Below are positions 1-9,220 of a DNA stretch of 64,000 bases, in pieces. The position numbers and the translations under genes are program-made. The notes beneath the pieces are model-generated. The model was given only the letters and a program-made list of their open reading frames with translations, was not told where the DNA came from and made no database searches. Source of the DNA: Pleomorphovibrio marinus. GTDB lineage: Bacteria; Bacteroidota; Bacteroidia; Cytophagales; Cyclobacteriaceae. The stretch is taken from assembly GCF_003347495.1 (NCBI RefSeq), contig NZ_QCXY01000001.1, positions 1,302,001-1,366,000 on the forward strand. The letters run 5' to 3'. Every line of letters starts with the position of its first letter. Within the stretch, counting starts at the first letter, position 1.

Positions 1-2
1 AT

Positions 3-149
3 CCCGTGGCTCATCGGTTACTGGAAAAATGCGATGCGGTGTTGCGAATTCCCGGTGCATCTACCGGCGCAGATCAGGATGTGAAAATAGCAAAGGAAAG
101 AGGGTTGAAAGTGTATTATCACCTAGATGAAATTCCAGATGCCGAATGA
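3..149 (+). CDS. DUF4406-like protein, C-terminal part (5' truncated)
   Basis: The window opens inside this gene; 48 residues and a TGA stop are visible. The reading frame gives a segment with a Cys-Asp-Ala-Val-Leu-Arg core, then GAS-x-GAD-x-D-V and an AKERG-x-K-V-Y-Y segment. This pattern is typical of the small DUF4406 family, which is related in fold to nucleoside 2-deoxyribosyltransferases: the D/GAS-GAD part lies at the ligand pocket and the A-x-x-x-G-x-x-V-Y part is the last helix and strand. The family has no firmly established reaction. The stop lies inside the start region of the following Nudix gene, so the two are translationally coupled. The assignment comes from a short fragment only. 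Confidence 0.6.
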   Translation, partial: PVAHRLLEKCDAVLRIPGASTGADQDVKIAKERGLKVYYHLDEIPDAE

Positions 150-723
150 ACGGGTGAAGAATCTCAAAAAACAGGTACTTTCCGACAACTGGTATCGCCT
201 GGAAAAGGTGACCTTCGATTTTCAGTTGGACAGTGGTCAATGGGAAACCCATACAAGAGAGGCATATGACCGGGGAAATGGAGCGACTATTTTGCTCTAT
301 AATACCCAAAAAAACACCGTAATTCTCACCCGCCAATTCCGCTTGCCTACCTACCTGAACGGTAATTCATCAGGTTTTTTGATTGAAACATGTGCAGGGT
401 TATTGGATAAGGACAACCCTGAGGATTGTATAATAAAAGAGGCTGAAGAAGAAACCGGTTACCTTGTGCACGCCCTTCAAAAAGTCTTTGAAGCCTATAT
501 GTCCCCGGGATCAGTTACCGAACTCCTCTACTTTTTTATTGCAGAATACAGTGAAACCATGAAAAAAACTGCCGGCGGTGGGCTAGTAGAAGAACTAGAA
601 AATATTGAGGTGCTCGAACTTTCCTTCGCAACAGCTTATGAAAGGATCCAAACTGGCCAAATAAGAGACGGTAAAACCATAATGCTTCTTCAATACCTTA
701 AGATTCAAAATATACTCCATTAG
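127..723 (+). CDS. nudK: Nudix hydrolase, NudK-type (GDP-mannose pyrophosphatase-like)
   Basis: 198 residues. The Nudix box spans about residues 91-112 (G91 to the KEAEEETGY segment), with Lys104 in the place of the usual Arg and the metal-binding glutamates E105, E108 and E109 present. The REAYDRGNGATILLYN segment near residue 44 and the YMSPGSVTELLYFFIAEY segment after the box are typical of the NudK branch, whose known members cleave GDP-mannose to GMP and mannose 1-phosphate. No signal peptide; a cytoplasmic enzyme is expected. The gene overlaps the upstream DUF4406 gene by 23 bases. Met5 (base 139) is an equally plausible start and matches the N-terminus of relatives better. The substrate is inferred from family membership. 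Confidence 0.85.
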   Translation: MKFQMPNERVKNLKKQVLSDNWYRLEKVTFDFQLDSGQWETHTREAYDRGNGATILLYNTQKNTVILTRQFRLPTYLNGNSSGFLIETCAGLLDKDNPEDCIIKEAEEETGYLVHALQKVFEAYMSPGSVTELLYFFIAEYSETMKKTAGGGLVEELENIEVLELSFATAYERIQTGQIRDGKTIMLLQYLKIQNILH

Positions 724-786
724 GTGTTAAAAGGGCGAAAGTGAGTGGAAGTGCTTTATCTTTAGGGGTGGGAGCAAGTACCTCAC

Positions 787-802
787 CTCTGGATTTCCAG
801 AG
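787..802. repeat. short perfect hairpin in the gap before the HepT/MntA pair
   Basis: CTCTGGA-TT-TCCAGAG is a perfect 7-bp inverted repeat with a 2-base loop. It lies in the 250-base gap between the Nudix gene and the HepT-like gene. No T-run follows, so it is not an obvious terminator. I see nothing else in this gap (724-974). Confidence 0.4.
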
Positions 803-974
803 ATGGCTGATATAACCTTCTGAATTGTTTATCCAGAATTTAAGGTTCATTTTAAGATATCGTACACTTCATTGGTATTCACGTATTAACCCAGAGAATG
901 AACTTAGGGCAAACAAAAATTAAATAGTAAATTGACAATAGAAATCAACTTAAATCAGGTTATTGCAGACCAAA

Positions 975-1439
975 ATGGGAGAAGACATCAGATGGGAACA
1001 GCGGTTTTCAAACTTTGTGAAAGCGCTCCGGAAACTTTCAGAAGCAGTGGAATACATTAAAAACAAGGTTAAGCCTGTTGATGATGGTGAATTTGGACAT
1101 GTATTGGATGAAATGATTAAGGAGGGATTAATTCAGCGTTTTGAGTATACCCATGAATTGGCCTGGAATGTGATGAAAGATTATGCCATCTTCCAGGGTA
1201 ATCCCTATGTCGGAGGGAGTAGGGATGCAGCAAGAGAAGCTTTCCAGTTAAACCTGGTTTCCGATGGTAAGATTTGGATGGATATGATCGGGAGCAGAAA
1301 CAAAACTTCGCACACCTACAACGAGGAAACAGCTGAGGAGATTTATTCAAAAATTATTAATGAGTATTATCCAGCTTTACTTGAATTCGGAAGGAATATG
1401 GAGGCTAAAAGAAGCGGAGAGCAAGGAAAATTAATGTAA
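975..1439 (+). CDS. hepT: HEPN-family protein, HI0074/HepT type (toxin of HepT/MntA pair)
   Basis: About 154 residues from the ATG at 975. An in-frame TTG at 963 is possible but adds only four residues. The helical protein carries the RX4HXY signature of HepT (R-NKTS-H-T-Y, about 39-46 residues from the end), the active site of HEPN ribonucleases and the tyrosine region modified by the partner. The E-Y-T-H-E-L-A-W segment is typical of the HI0074 group. The gene ends one base before the MNT nucleotidyltransferase gene. In characterised pairs HepT is the toxin and MntA neutralises it by adding AMP to the HepT tyrosine. That this pair works the same way is inference from the motifs and gene order. 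Confidence 0.85.
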   Translation: MGEDIRWEQRFSNFVKALRKLSEAVEYIKNKVKPVDDGEFGHVLDEMIKEGLIQRFEYTHELAWNVMKDYAIFQGNPYVGGSRDAAREAFQLNLVSDGKIWMDMIGSRNKTSHTYNEETAEEIYSKIINEYYPALLEFGRNMEAKRSGEQGKLM

Positions 1440-1440
1440 A

Positions 1441-1764
1441 ATGGAAAATTCAGGCTTGACAAAGGAAGAAATAGCGAACATTGTAGCGGTATTCTCAAAA
1501 TATCCACAAATAGAAAAAGTAATGATCTACGGCTCAAGAGCAAAAGGTAACTTTAAACCCGCCTCAGATATTGACCTTACCTTAATTGGAGAGAATATTG
1601 ATTTGAGTTTACAAACAAAGATTGAGTTTGATTTGGATGATTTGATGTTGCCCTACAAGTTTGATATTTCCATTTACTCCAAAATAACCAATCCTGAATT
1701 CCTCGAACACATACAAAGAGTGGGGAAGGAATTTTACAAAAAAAGCAACCAAGTGGCAACGTGA
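1441..1764 (+). CDS. mntA: MNT-type nucleotidyltransferase (MntA antitoxin of HepT/MntA pair)
   Basis: 107 residues. It has the minimal nucleotidyltransferase motif YGSRAKG followed by SDIDL (about residues 31-48), and a third acidic position in the KFDIS segment (about residue 78), so all three metal-binding aspartates of the fold are present. Small stand-alone MNT proteins directly next to a HEPN protein form type VII-like toxin-antitoxin modules in which the MNT protein AMPylates the HEPN toxin. One base separates it from the hepT stop codon, a clear two-gene operon. An alternative reading is a housekeeping HI0073/HI0074 pair of unknown role. Confidence 0.85.
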   Translation: MENSGLTKEEIANIVAVFSKYPQIEKVMIYGSRAKGNFKPASDIDLTLIGENIDLSLQTKIEFDLDDLMLPYKFDISIYSKITNPEFLEHIQRVGKEFYKKSNQVAT

Positions 1765-1825
1765 TATCATTGGACAAAAGAACGGGCAGTAAAGGGGTAA
1801 GCGTAATCAAGGACTTGTTTAGGAT

Positions 1826-2782
1826 ATGAATCAGCAGAAATTTCTATTTTTCGGTGCCGGGGTTCTCGGTAGTTTGTATGCCGCCAGGTTGCAGGAGGCA
1901 GGAACGGATGTGACATTGGTAGCTCGCGGTACCAGATATGCTGATCTGAAAAAGCACGGGATTGTACTGGAGGACTTTAAAACGAAAAAGCAAACTTCCA
2001 CAAAGGTGCGTCTAGTCGACCGTATGCCTGAGGAGGAGTACTTTGATGTGTGCGTGGTCTTAATACAAAAAACACAGCTTCGCGATGCACTCCCCGCCTT
2101 GGCAAAAAATCCGCATATTCCCTCTTTTCTCTTTATGCACAATGACTCGGAAGGTCCTCAATCCATGATCGACGCTTTGGGTCACGAAAAAGTTCTGCTA
2201 GGGCATGTAAACGCTGGTGGGGAACGTGATGGGCATATAGTCCGCTATATGGTCGCAGAAAAGATGACTATGGGTGAACCCAATGGGGAAATAAGTGAGC
2301 GTCTGCAGCAAATTGCCAGTGCATTTAAAGCAGGGGGTTTCCCAGTAGTGTTTAGCAGAAACATGGATTCCTGGAAGCGCTATCATGTGGCAATTGCATT
2401 AACCCTTTCCGGTGCTATTTATATGGCAGGATTATGCAATTACCGTCTGGCCCGAAACCGGGATGCGGTGAGGAAATGCTGGCAGGGTATGCAGGAAGCA
2501 TTCCAGGTTTTGCGGACTCTGGGTTTTCCCATGGAACCGGCGAAGTTGCGTTGGAGTACTTATATCCCTGATTTCATGGTGGTTTTCTTGCTACAACGTG
2601 TACTAGGCACTGAGCTTTTTGATATTGGTGGGGTGCGACACGCCAGAAATGCCCGCAGCGAGATGATGCAACTGAAGGAAGAATTCAGGGTGCTTAAGGA
2701 AAAGGCAGGAATTAAGACTCCCGTTTTGGATGAGGTCGTGAAATATATCGATCCCGCTGTCCCACCAGCCATAACAGATTAA
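1826..2782 (+). CDS. ketopantoate reductase family protein (ApbA/PanE)
   Basis: 318 residues. The N-terminal Rossmann fold begins with FGAGVLG (residues 9-15), the dinucleotide-binding loop, followed by the basic VARG segment typical of NADPH preference. The C-terminal helical domain contains the NMDSWKRYHVAIALTLSGAIY region, where PanE enzymes carry the catalytic lysine. Family members reduce 2-dehydropantoate to pantoate in coenzyme A synthesis, but many Bacteroidota have several divergent paralogues. This one stands alone, with no panB or panC nearby and a weakly conserved C-terminal half, so the substrate cannot be fixed. The gene starts 61 bases after mntA and seems to be an independent unit. 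Confidence 0.8.
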   Translation: MNQQKFLFFGAGVLGSLYAARLQEAGTDVTLVARGTRYADLKKHGIVLEDFKTKKQTSTKVRLVDRMPEEEYFDVCVVLIQKTQLRDALPALAKNPHIPSFLFMHNDSEGPQSMIDALGHEKVLLGHVNAGGERDGHIVRYMVAEKMTMGEPNGEISERLQQIASAFKAGGFPVVFSRNMDSWKRYHVAIALTLSGAIYMAGLCNYRLARNRDAVRKCWQGMQEAFQVLRTLGFPMEPAKLRWSTYIPDFMVVFLLQRVLGTELFDIGGVRHARNARSEMMQLKEEFRVLKEKAGIKTPVLDEVVKYIDPAVPPAITD

Positions 2783-2811
2783 TAGGCAACAATTACCGTA
2801 ATTTGAATCAA

Positions 2812-2945
2812 CCCCAAAATAAAATTGATCTCATCCTAAATCACAAACCTAAAACCAACAATCCTAAATCAAAAATCAACAACCTCAAATCACTAATCAC
2901 AAAATACAAATCTGAAATCAACAATCTAAATTCCTAAATCAGGAT
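2812..2945. repeat. G-poor degenerate AATC/AAATCA tract
   Basis: The 250-base gap between the reductase and the M14 peptidase holds a low-complexity stretch built from irregular repeats of AATC, CTAAATCA and CAACAATC, almost free of G on the plus strand. Similar short pieces (AATCTGAAATC, TTCTAAAT) occur around 9300-9335 and 11212-11246. No coding potential is visible. It resembles the simple-sequence tracts often seen between genes in Cytophagales. Confidence 0.5.
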
Positions 2946-3033
2946 AGTTTTAAAAACACACTTCTTCCCCATTTTTTATCCATATCTGCATTTATTGCCT
3001 TAAATTGCGCCCTCAAATTACCCGTACTTACCT

Positions 3034-5562
3034 ATGAATAGAATTTACTGCCTGATTTTAGCTGTATGTATTGCCGCCCCTTCATGGGCACAGACCCAGT
3101 CCCCCAAGGAGTTTTTGGGCTATGAGCTCGGCGAACGCTTTACCCCACACCACAGGGTAATTGCCTATTTTGAGCATGTGGCTGCCAACAACTCCAACGT
3201 GAGCTTGGAACCTTACGGGGAAAGTGTGGAGAGAAGGCCACTGATGGTAGCCTATGTTTCGGACCAAAGCAATATGGACCAACTGGAAAAAATCCGGGAG
3301 GACAACCTAATCAGGACAGGCATTAAAACTGGTTCCACCACTACCCAGGTTCCGGTCACCTGGCTCAGTTATAATGTGCATGGCAACGAGGCAGTGTCCT
3401 CGGAATCCGCCATGATGACCCTCTACGCGCTGGTGGATCCTGCCGAAGCCGACAACAAGGCATGGCTAAAAAACAACCTGGTAGTCATAGACCCCTGTCT
3501 TAACCCCGACGGGCAGGAACGATATGTGAACTGGTACAACCAAAAGGTAAACGACATCCTGCAGCCCGACCCACAGTCGGTGGAGCACCGGGAGCCCTGG
3601 CCCGGTGGTAGGCCCAACCATTATTTGTTCGATTTGAACAGGGACTGGGCCTGGCAAATACAAAAAGAATCCCAGCAAAGAGCGAAGATATACCAAAGCT
3701 GGATGCCCCATGTGCACCTTGATTTCCACGAGCAGGGCCTGAACGAACCCTATTATTTTGCCCCTGCCGCCGAACCCCTGCACCGACAGCTTTCCGACTA
3801 TCAGCACGAGTTTCAGGAGATTTTTGGTAGGAACACCGCAAAGTACTTTGATGAAAACGACTGGTTTTATTTTACCAAGGAACGCTTTGACCTGCTATAT
3901 CCCAGTTACGGAGACACCTATCCTATGTACAATGGCGCCATAGGCATGACCATAGAACAGGGCGGCTCCGGCAGGGCCGGGCTTGGGATCCTCAATGCGG
4001 AGGGGGACACGGTTACGCTAAAGGACCGGATCATCCATCATCATACCACAGCCCTCTCGGCCATAGAAGTGACATCTTCAGAAGCGGAAAGGGTGTTAAG
4101 TGAATTTGAAAAGTATTTCAGCGAAAGCAGTCAAAACCCTAAGGGAAAATACAAAAGCTTTATCATCAAAGCGGACAACGAGCCGGCAAAAATGCAAAAA
4201 TTGTTGGAGCTGCTGGACAAGAACGGCATAAGCTATGGCAGAAGTGGGGGCAGCCGCAGCCTTCAGGGCTTGAACTACCATACCGGAAAAAATGAGCGGT
4301 TTGATATCCAGGAGGAGGATCTGGTGGTCAATGCCTACCAGCCCCGCTCAATACTTGCCCAAGTGCTTTTTGAGCCAGAACCTATACTGAACGACAGTAT
4401 CACCTACGATATCACCACCTGGGCCCTTCCCTATGCCTATAACCTAAAGGCATATGCTGTGGAAAGCAGGGTGGATGCAGGAGCCGACTATGAAAGCGAG
4501 GCTTTTTCGGGAAATACCCCGGATGCTTCGGTTTTAGCCTATTTGGCTCCTTGGCATTCCGTGCAGCATGCCGCCTATCTTTCGGCTTTGGTGAGAGAAG
4601 GCATAAGGGTTAGGTACGCTACGTTTCCCTTTCGCTTTGGAGATACGGAATACCCGGCGGGCACCTTGATCATTCCCAGGGGTGGCAACCAATATGTGGC
4701 TGATTTTCACGAAAAAGTTACCGACATTGCCAACCGGCACCAGATTACCTTGAGCAAGACCCAAACCGCCTATGTGGATAGCGGGAAGGATTTTGGTTCT
4801 TCGGATGTAAGGGCCATCAGTAAGCCCAAGGTTGCCCTGATTGGGGGGAATGGGACCTCTTCCCTCAACTTCGGGGAAATATGGCATTTTCTGGAGCAGG
4901 AACTTCGCTACCCGGTTTCTATTTTGGAAATGGAGTATTTGGGTGCAGCGGATCTGAGCAGTTATGATGTAATATTGCTACCAAGCACCTACGGAGGGAG
5001 CTGGGAAGAAACCCTTACCGGTAAATTACTGGAGTGGGTAAAACAAGGAGGCAAATTAATTGCTTATGAAAATTCGCTCAACCAATTGGTGGACCAGGGA
5101 GGGCTTTCCCTCACTGCCTATTTGGATGAAGAAGAAAAGGAAAATGCCACTAAATTAAAAAGGGAGGTCGAGATTGACCAGTTGACCGTCCCATATCAAG
5201 AGAGGGAGAGGGAAGCAATCTCTGATTATATAGGAGGGGCAGTGGTTGAAGTAGATATGGATGTTACCCACCCCCTGGCCTTTGGTATCGGGGATAAGTT
5301 TTATTCTCTCAAAAACAACGACAACCGATTTGCACTATTGAAGAACGGGGTTAATGTAGGCCATATCCCTTCCGCAGACCGTCACCGGGCAGGTTTTATC
5401 GGATACAGGTTCAAGCCTCAATTGGAACGTTCAATGGTATTTGGAGTAGAGGCATTGGGCAGGGGTCAGGTGGTTTATTTTGCGGACAATCCCATGTTTA
5501 GGAGCTTCTGGGAGTCGGGAAAAATGCTGGTGGCAAATGCCTTGTTTCTGGTAGGGCAGTAG
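3034..5562 (+). CDS. secreted zinc carboxypeptidase, M14 family
   Basis: 842 residues. A Sec signal peptide covers about residues 1-20, ending at SWAQ. The M14 domain spans about residues 35-350: zinc ligands H116 and E119 in the NVHGNE motif, the NPDG segment (157-160), the DLNRDW arginine motif (near 203), a second histidine site in HVHLDFHEQG (226-235), and the catalytic glutamate E308 in MTIEQGG. The C-terminal part (about 600-840) looks like a class-I glutamine-amidotransferase-like fold, common in large Bacteroidota M14 proteins. It is expected to trim peptides in the periplasm or outside the cell. It is monocistronic, and the start is set by the signal peptide. The exact substrate is unknown. 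Confidence 0.9.
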   Translation: MNRIYCLILAVCIAAPSWAQTQSPKEFLGYELGERFTPHHRVIAYFEHVAANNSNVSLEPYGESVERRPLMVAYVSDQSNMDQLEKIREDNLIRTGIKTGSTTTQVPVTWLSYNVHGNEAVSSESAMMTLYALVDPAEADNKAWLKNNLVVIDPCLNPDGQERYVNWYNQKVNDILQPDPQSVEHREPWPGGRPNHYLFDLNRDWAWQIQKESQQRAKIYQSWMPHVHLDFHEQGLNEPYYFAPAAEPLHRQLSDYQHEFQEIFGRNTAKYFDENDWFYFTKERFDLLYPSYGDTYPMYNGAIGMTIEQGGSGRAGLGILNAEGDTVTLKDRIIHHHTTALSAIEVTSSEAERVLSEFEKYFSESSQNPKGKYKSFIIKADNEPAKMQKLLELLDKNGISYGRSGGSRSLQGLNYHTGKNERFDIQEEDLVVNAYQPRSILAQVLFEPEPILNDSITYDITTWALPYAYNLKAYAVESRVDAGADYESEAFSGNTPDASVLAYLAPWHSVQHAAYLSALVREGIRVRYATFPFRFGDTEYPAGTLIIPRGGNQYVADFHEKVTDIANRHQITLSKTQTAYVDSGKDFGSSDVRAISKPKVALIGGNGTSSLNFGEIWHFLEQELRYPVSILEMEYLGAADLSSYDVILLPSTYGGSWEETLTGKLLEWVKQGGKLIAYENSLNQLVDQGGLSLTAYLDEEEKENATKLKREVEIDQLTVPYQEREREAISDYIGGAVVEVDMDVTHPLAFGIGDKFYSLKNNDNRFALLKNGVNVGHIPSADRHRAGFIGYRFKPQLERSMVFGVEALGRGQVVYFADNPMFRSFWESGKMLVANALFLVGQ

Positions 5563-5685
5563 GGGTTGAATTGAAAATGGAGAATTGAGAATTCCGATCA
5601 CCTATCACCGATCACTGATTTGAGTTATGAAAAGACCTAACAATTGCTTAAATAGTACGATATCCCCTAATTAGAATCCACTACT

Positions 5686-6291
5686 ATGAACGCTGACTTT
5701 TCCGTTAACCAATCTCAAAAATTCAGATGCCCATGGTGCCTGGGTTTTGAGGACTATGTTCGCTATCATGATGAGGAATGGGGGGTGCCGGTGTATTCCG
5801 ACAAAAAGCACTTTGAGTTTTTGATATTGGAGAGTGCACAGGCAGGGTTGAATTGGGCAACCATCCTTAAGAAACGGGAAGGCTACAAAAAGGCCTTTGC
5901 GGAATATGACTATAAAGTGGTGGCAGATTTTCCGGATAAGTATCTGGACACCCTTTTGGAGGATACAGCTATCATCCGTAACCGACTCAAGATTACCGCA
6001 GCCATTAATAATGCCAGACGTTTTTTAGAGGTGCAGGAGCAGCAGGGTTCCTTTACCTCCTATATCTGGAGCTTTGTGGGTAGTACCCCCATTCAAAATC
6101 AATGGAGGGACATGTCTCAGGTGCCTGCCAGTACCGAGGTGTCCGATAGGCTTTCGGCAGATATGAAAAAGCGGGGATTTAAATTCATCGGCAGCACGAT
6201 AATGTATGCCCACCTGCAGGCAACCGGATTGGTCAACGACCATTTGGTACAATGCTTTAGACACAGCGAAGTACAAAGGCTTGTCAAGTAG
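5686..6291 (+). CDS. tag: DNA-3-methyladenine glycosylase I
   Basis: 201 residues, the usual size for Tag. The N-terminus has RCPW followed by YHDEEWGVP, giving zinc ligands C15 and H28. The second half of the zinc site is the VNDHLVQCF segment near the C-terminus (H-x3-C). The FEFLILESAQAGLNW helix carries the base-recognition residues. The enzyme removes 3-methyladenine from alkylated DNA in base excision repair. It is transcribed towards the DASH cryptochrome gene, and the ends are only 31 bases apart. Confidence 0.95.
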   Translation: MNADFSVNQSQKFRCPWCLGFEDYVRYHDEEWGVPVYSDKKHFEFLILESAQAGLNWATILKKREGYKKAFAEYDYKVVADFPDKYLDTLLEDTAIIRNRLKITAAINNARRFLEVQEQQGSFTSYIWSFVGSTPIQNQWRDMSQVPASTEVSDRLSADMKKRGFKFIGSTIMYAHLQATGLVNDHLVQCFRHSEVQRLVK

Positions 6292-6321
6292 GCTTATTAT
6301 GCCTTTTTCGTAAAGGGCAAA

Positions 6322-7740
6322 TTACCATTTGCTTACATCCACCATGGGTTTTGGGTAGGAATTACCCCCCATGCGCACTGCCTTTTCCTTATCGGTAAAT
6401 GCAAAGGGCTGATGGGCATCAAAGCCTTCGAGCTTTTTGAGTTTGGGCAGCCAATGCCGTACAAAGTCCCCATCCTTGTCGTATTTCTTTGCCTGGTTCA
6501 GGATATTGAAATAGCGGTTTTGCCTGGGGTCGTGTCCCACCCCCGCCACATACATCCAATTGCCCCAATTGCTACAAACATCGTAATCGATAAGTCTGCT
6601 TTCAAAATAGGATGCTCCCCAGCGCCAGTCTATTCCTAGGTCATGGGTCAAAAAGCTGGCCACCAGTTGGCGCCCCCTATTGGACATATACCCCGTGGCA
6701 TTTAACTCTCGCATATTGGCGTCTATCATGGGAATCCCGGTATTTCCTTGAGTCCATTGCTCAAATTGGCTTTTGTCACTGCTCCAAACTCTGGATTGAT
6801 TGGATATCCCTTCCACTTGAAAAAACCGGTTTCCGTGTTTCTTCGCCGCAAACCGGAAAAAATCCCGCCAAACCAATTCAAAGAAGAGCCAGTAAGTGGA
6901 GGAGTTTTTGGTTTCCTCCGTTTCAAACTTCTTTATTTCCCAATAAATTTTTCTGGGGGACAATGCGCCTAGGGCCAACCAGGGGGAGAATTTACTGGAA
7001 AAATCCGCTCCCAGCAGCCCATTTCTGGTGGTTTTATAGCTTGCTAGGGATTTAGTCTCCCAGAAATAGTGGGAGAGTCTTTCCAATGCCCGGTTTTCAC
7101 CTCCCACAAAGTCCATGGCGGCTTTCTTGTCTTTTTTTGGAGGGGGGCCTATCAGCGCTTCCAGAGCAGGTAGTGTGCAGGGAAAGGTTTGCTCCTTGGG
7201 AAAAGGGACATGCTCTGGTTCTGGGAGCATCTTTTTGATTTCCCCCATTTTTTCGCATTCTTTTCTAAAAACGGTGAAAACTTCCGGCAATTGGTTGATA
7301 GGAAAAGGCAATGCATCCAACTGATAAAGTGTGGCTTGCCAGTAGGATTCGGTACGAATCCCCTGAGCCCATGCACGCTCCTCCAGTGTTTCTTCCACCT
7401 TTATTTCTTCCTGTGTGACTTCCTTTGAAAAATAGATGGTGGTGGCTCCCACCTGCTCGGCAAATTCAGGGACCTTTATCTCTGGATAGCCTTGCAAGAC
7501 GATGAGATCGGCTCCCTTGGCTTTCAGTGTTCGCTGTAAATCTTCCAGGCATTCTATCAGGAACTTGGCCCTGAATCCCCCTGTTTTGGGTATGCCTAAT
7601 TCCGTATCGGCAAAATGACGGGGATCAAAGCAATAGACGGGCAGTAGGTAGTTGGCATTTTCCAGGGCCCCGGTTAGGGCTGCATGGTCATGTACACGAA
7701 GGTCATTTCTCAACCAAAGCAGGGCTGTATTCTGAGGCAT
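6322..7740 (-). CDS. cryptochrome, DASH family (blue-light flavoprotein / photolyase)
   Basis: 472 residues. The N-terminal photolyase alpha/beta domain starts with LLWLRNDLRVHDHAAL. The FAD-binding helical domain contains GNTGIPMIDANMREL, then GRQLVASFL, DLGIDWRWGA and YDVCSNWGNW, in the arrangement of Cry-DASH proteins, including the GVGHDPRQNRYFN segment. DASH proteins repair cyclobutane pyrimidine dimers in single-stranded DNA and may also act in light sensing. The ATG lies in a short AT-rich gap and no partner gene is co-transcribed. Together with tag it forms a convergent pair of DNA-damage genes. Confidence 0.93.
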   Translation of the reverse strand: MPQNTALLWLRNDLRVHDHAALTGALENANYLLPVYCFDPRHFADTELGIPKTGGFRAKFLIECLEDLQRTLKAKGADLIVLQGYPEIKVPEFAEQVGATTIYFSKEVTQEEIKVEETLEERAWAQGIRTESYWQATLYQLDALPFPINQLPEVFTVFRKECEKMGEIKKMLPEPEHVPFPKEQTFPCTLPALEALIGPPPKKDKKAAMDFVGGENRALERLSHYFWETKSLASYKTTRNGLLGADFSSKFSPWLALGALSPRKIYWEIKKFETEETKNSSTYWLFFELVWRDFFRFAAKKHGNRFFQVEGISNQSRVWSSDKSQFEQWTQGNTGIPMIDANMRELNATGYMSNRGRQLVASFLTHDLGIDWRWGASYFESRLIDYDVCSNWGNWMYVAGVGHDPRQNRYFNILNQAKKYDKDGDFVRHWLPKLKKLEGFDAHQPFAFTDKEKAVRMGGNSYPKPMVDVSKW

Positions 7741-7819
7741 AATTGGAATAATTCTTTTTTCTTTTAATCATTTTCTACGGAAAATGTTTAGGAGCTTGTT
7801 TTTTTGGAAGGATTGCTGC

Positions 7820-9181
7820 CTATCCTTGTTCCATAGGATATTTGGATACGAACCATTCCCCATACTCGGGTATTTTCCCCGCCAGAAAATAGGGAAGGTT
7901 AAGTAGGTAAAAGGACTTTCCGGTAAGGGTTTTAACTTTTTCTACAGAAAACCGATTGGCCAACAAGCGTATGGCATAATGGTGATCCACCATGTCCATG
8001 TACTGGAAAAGGGACCTTAGCTTACCCTTAGGGCCGGATTTGATCTCAATGGGTAAGAGATATTGCTGCAAAGGATAAACCAGGTCGATCTCCGCACTAC
8101 TCCCAGCTTTATCCCTTACCCAGAAATTTGGTCTATAAGAAGGTCTATGGTGTTGTGCCTTGATTTCCTGAGTGACCATTTGCATGATTACCTTGCCTTG
8201 GTGAAACTCATTAAAATCCTTTACTTGGAGCATGCTCAACTGTCTATTTGATTGGTAATTAAGTAAGCCAACATCTAAAAATTGAATCCTGGGGCGCTTT
8301 CTTACATCATCAATTGCAGGAGGGCTTAAATTAGTAGAGGGATAGATTAATTGGATTACCCGGGACATATCCAATGTCCGTAGTGCTTCACCCACCTCCC
8401 TGGATCGAAATTTAGAATTTCCAAAGCCCTCAAAGCTAATCCTGTCTTTTTCAGCATGTGCGGTCTCCATTATATGCCTGATCACTTGTTTCTCCGAATT
8501 GTTTTTGGCATATTTTTCCACATCATCCCTGTAGCTTTGAATCAGGGACTCATAAATATCCGGTAAATTGGCAATTTGGCCATTTTCCACATAGTCTTTT
8601 ATCACTTCGGGCATGCCACCAACAATGAGGTATTTATGGAATAAGTCCAAAATGGGCTGAAAGACACCATTCGAAAAAGGGATTTTGTTAATTTGGTTAA
8701 TGGCAGGTTTATTTTTAATTGCATAAAGGAATTCCTCAAAGTCCATAGGATGAAGGACAAATTGTTCTGTTCTTCCGACTGGAAACGAAGGCACATCCTT
8801 TATTGCAAATTCCAGTAAGGACCCTGCGGCAACTACATGAATATGGGGAAGTTCTTCAAAAAAATAGCGAAGTAATTGTATGGCTTTGGGAGATTCCTGA
8901 ATTTCATCCAAAAAGAGCAGTGTGGGTTCACCATCCCAAGGGATGTTATGCATGATAAGGAGACTTTCAAAAATATCCTTAACATCATCCATTGATTCAA
9001 AAAGTGCCTTATATTCCTTTTTTTCAAGGTTGGCCGAAATAAAATGAGTAAATTGATCAGAGAACTGGCTCACCAAAGTAGATTTGCCTACTTGTCTCGC
9101 TCCTCTGATTAGGAGTGGCTTATGAATGGCTTTTGCCTTCCAGTTTTGAAGTGTTAGTATAGCCTTCCGGAAAAACAGCAT
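7820..9181 (-). CDS. AAA_14 / DUF4143 ATPase (copy 1)
   Basis: 453 residues. Walker A is GARQVGKS at residues 27-34, Walker B is LLFLDEIQE near residue 90, and a sensor-like AAGS motif follows. The middle carries a helical, winged-helix-like region. The C-terminal DUF4143 part has a restriction-endonuclease-like signature, D366 then E379-x-K381 (PIEIKSG). Proteins of this family are common in Bacteroidota and archaea, occur as many divergent paralogues per genome, and have no established function. It is a single gene. Its promoter region (9221-9275) carries two identical 22-bp direct repeats not seen at the other two paralogues. Defence, mobility or DNA-partition roles are all possible. Confidence 0.85.
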   Translation of the reverse strand: MLFFRKAILTLQNWKAKAIHKPLLIRGARQVGKSTLVSQFSDQFTHFISANLEKKEYKALFESMDDVKDIFESLLIMHNIPWDGEPTLLFLDEIQESPKAIQLLRYFFEELPHIHVVAAGSLLEFAIKDVPSFPVGRTEQFVLHPMDFEEFLYAIKNKPAINQINKIPFSNGVFQPILDLFHKYLIVGGMPEVIKDYVENGQIANLPDIYESLIQSYRDDVEKYAKNNSEKQVIRHIMETAHAEKDRISFEGFGNSKFRSREVGEALRTLDMSRVIQLIYPSTNLSPPAIDDVRKRPRIQFLDVGLLNYQSNRQLSMLQVKDFNEFHQGKVIMQMVTQEIKAQHHRPSYRPNFWVRDKAGSSAEIDLVYPLQQYLLPIEIKSGPKGKLRSLFQYMDMVDHHYAIRLLANRFSVEKVKTLTGKSFYLLNLPYFLAGKIPEYGEWFVSKYPMEQG

Positions 9182-9220
9182 GGGATATTGTCATGTTTTA
9201 GGGGTAAATATAATAAAATA

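Noticed and set aside
963-974. TTG start of hepT
   Set aside because: Only four residues are gained and an ATG follows directly. No family feature lies before it.
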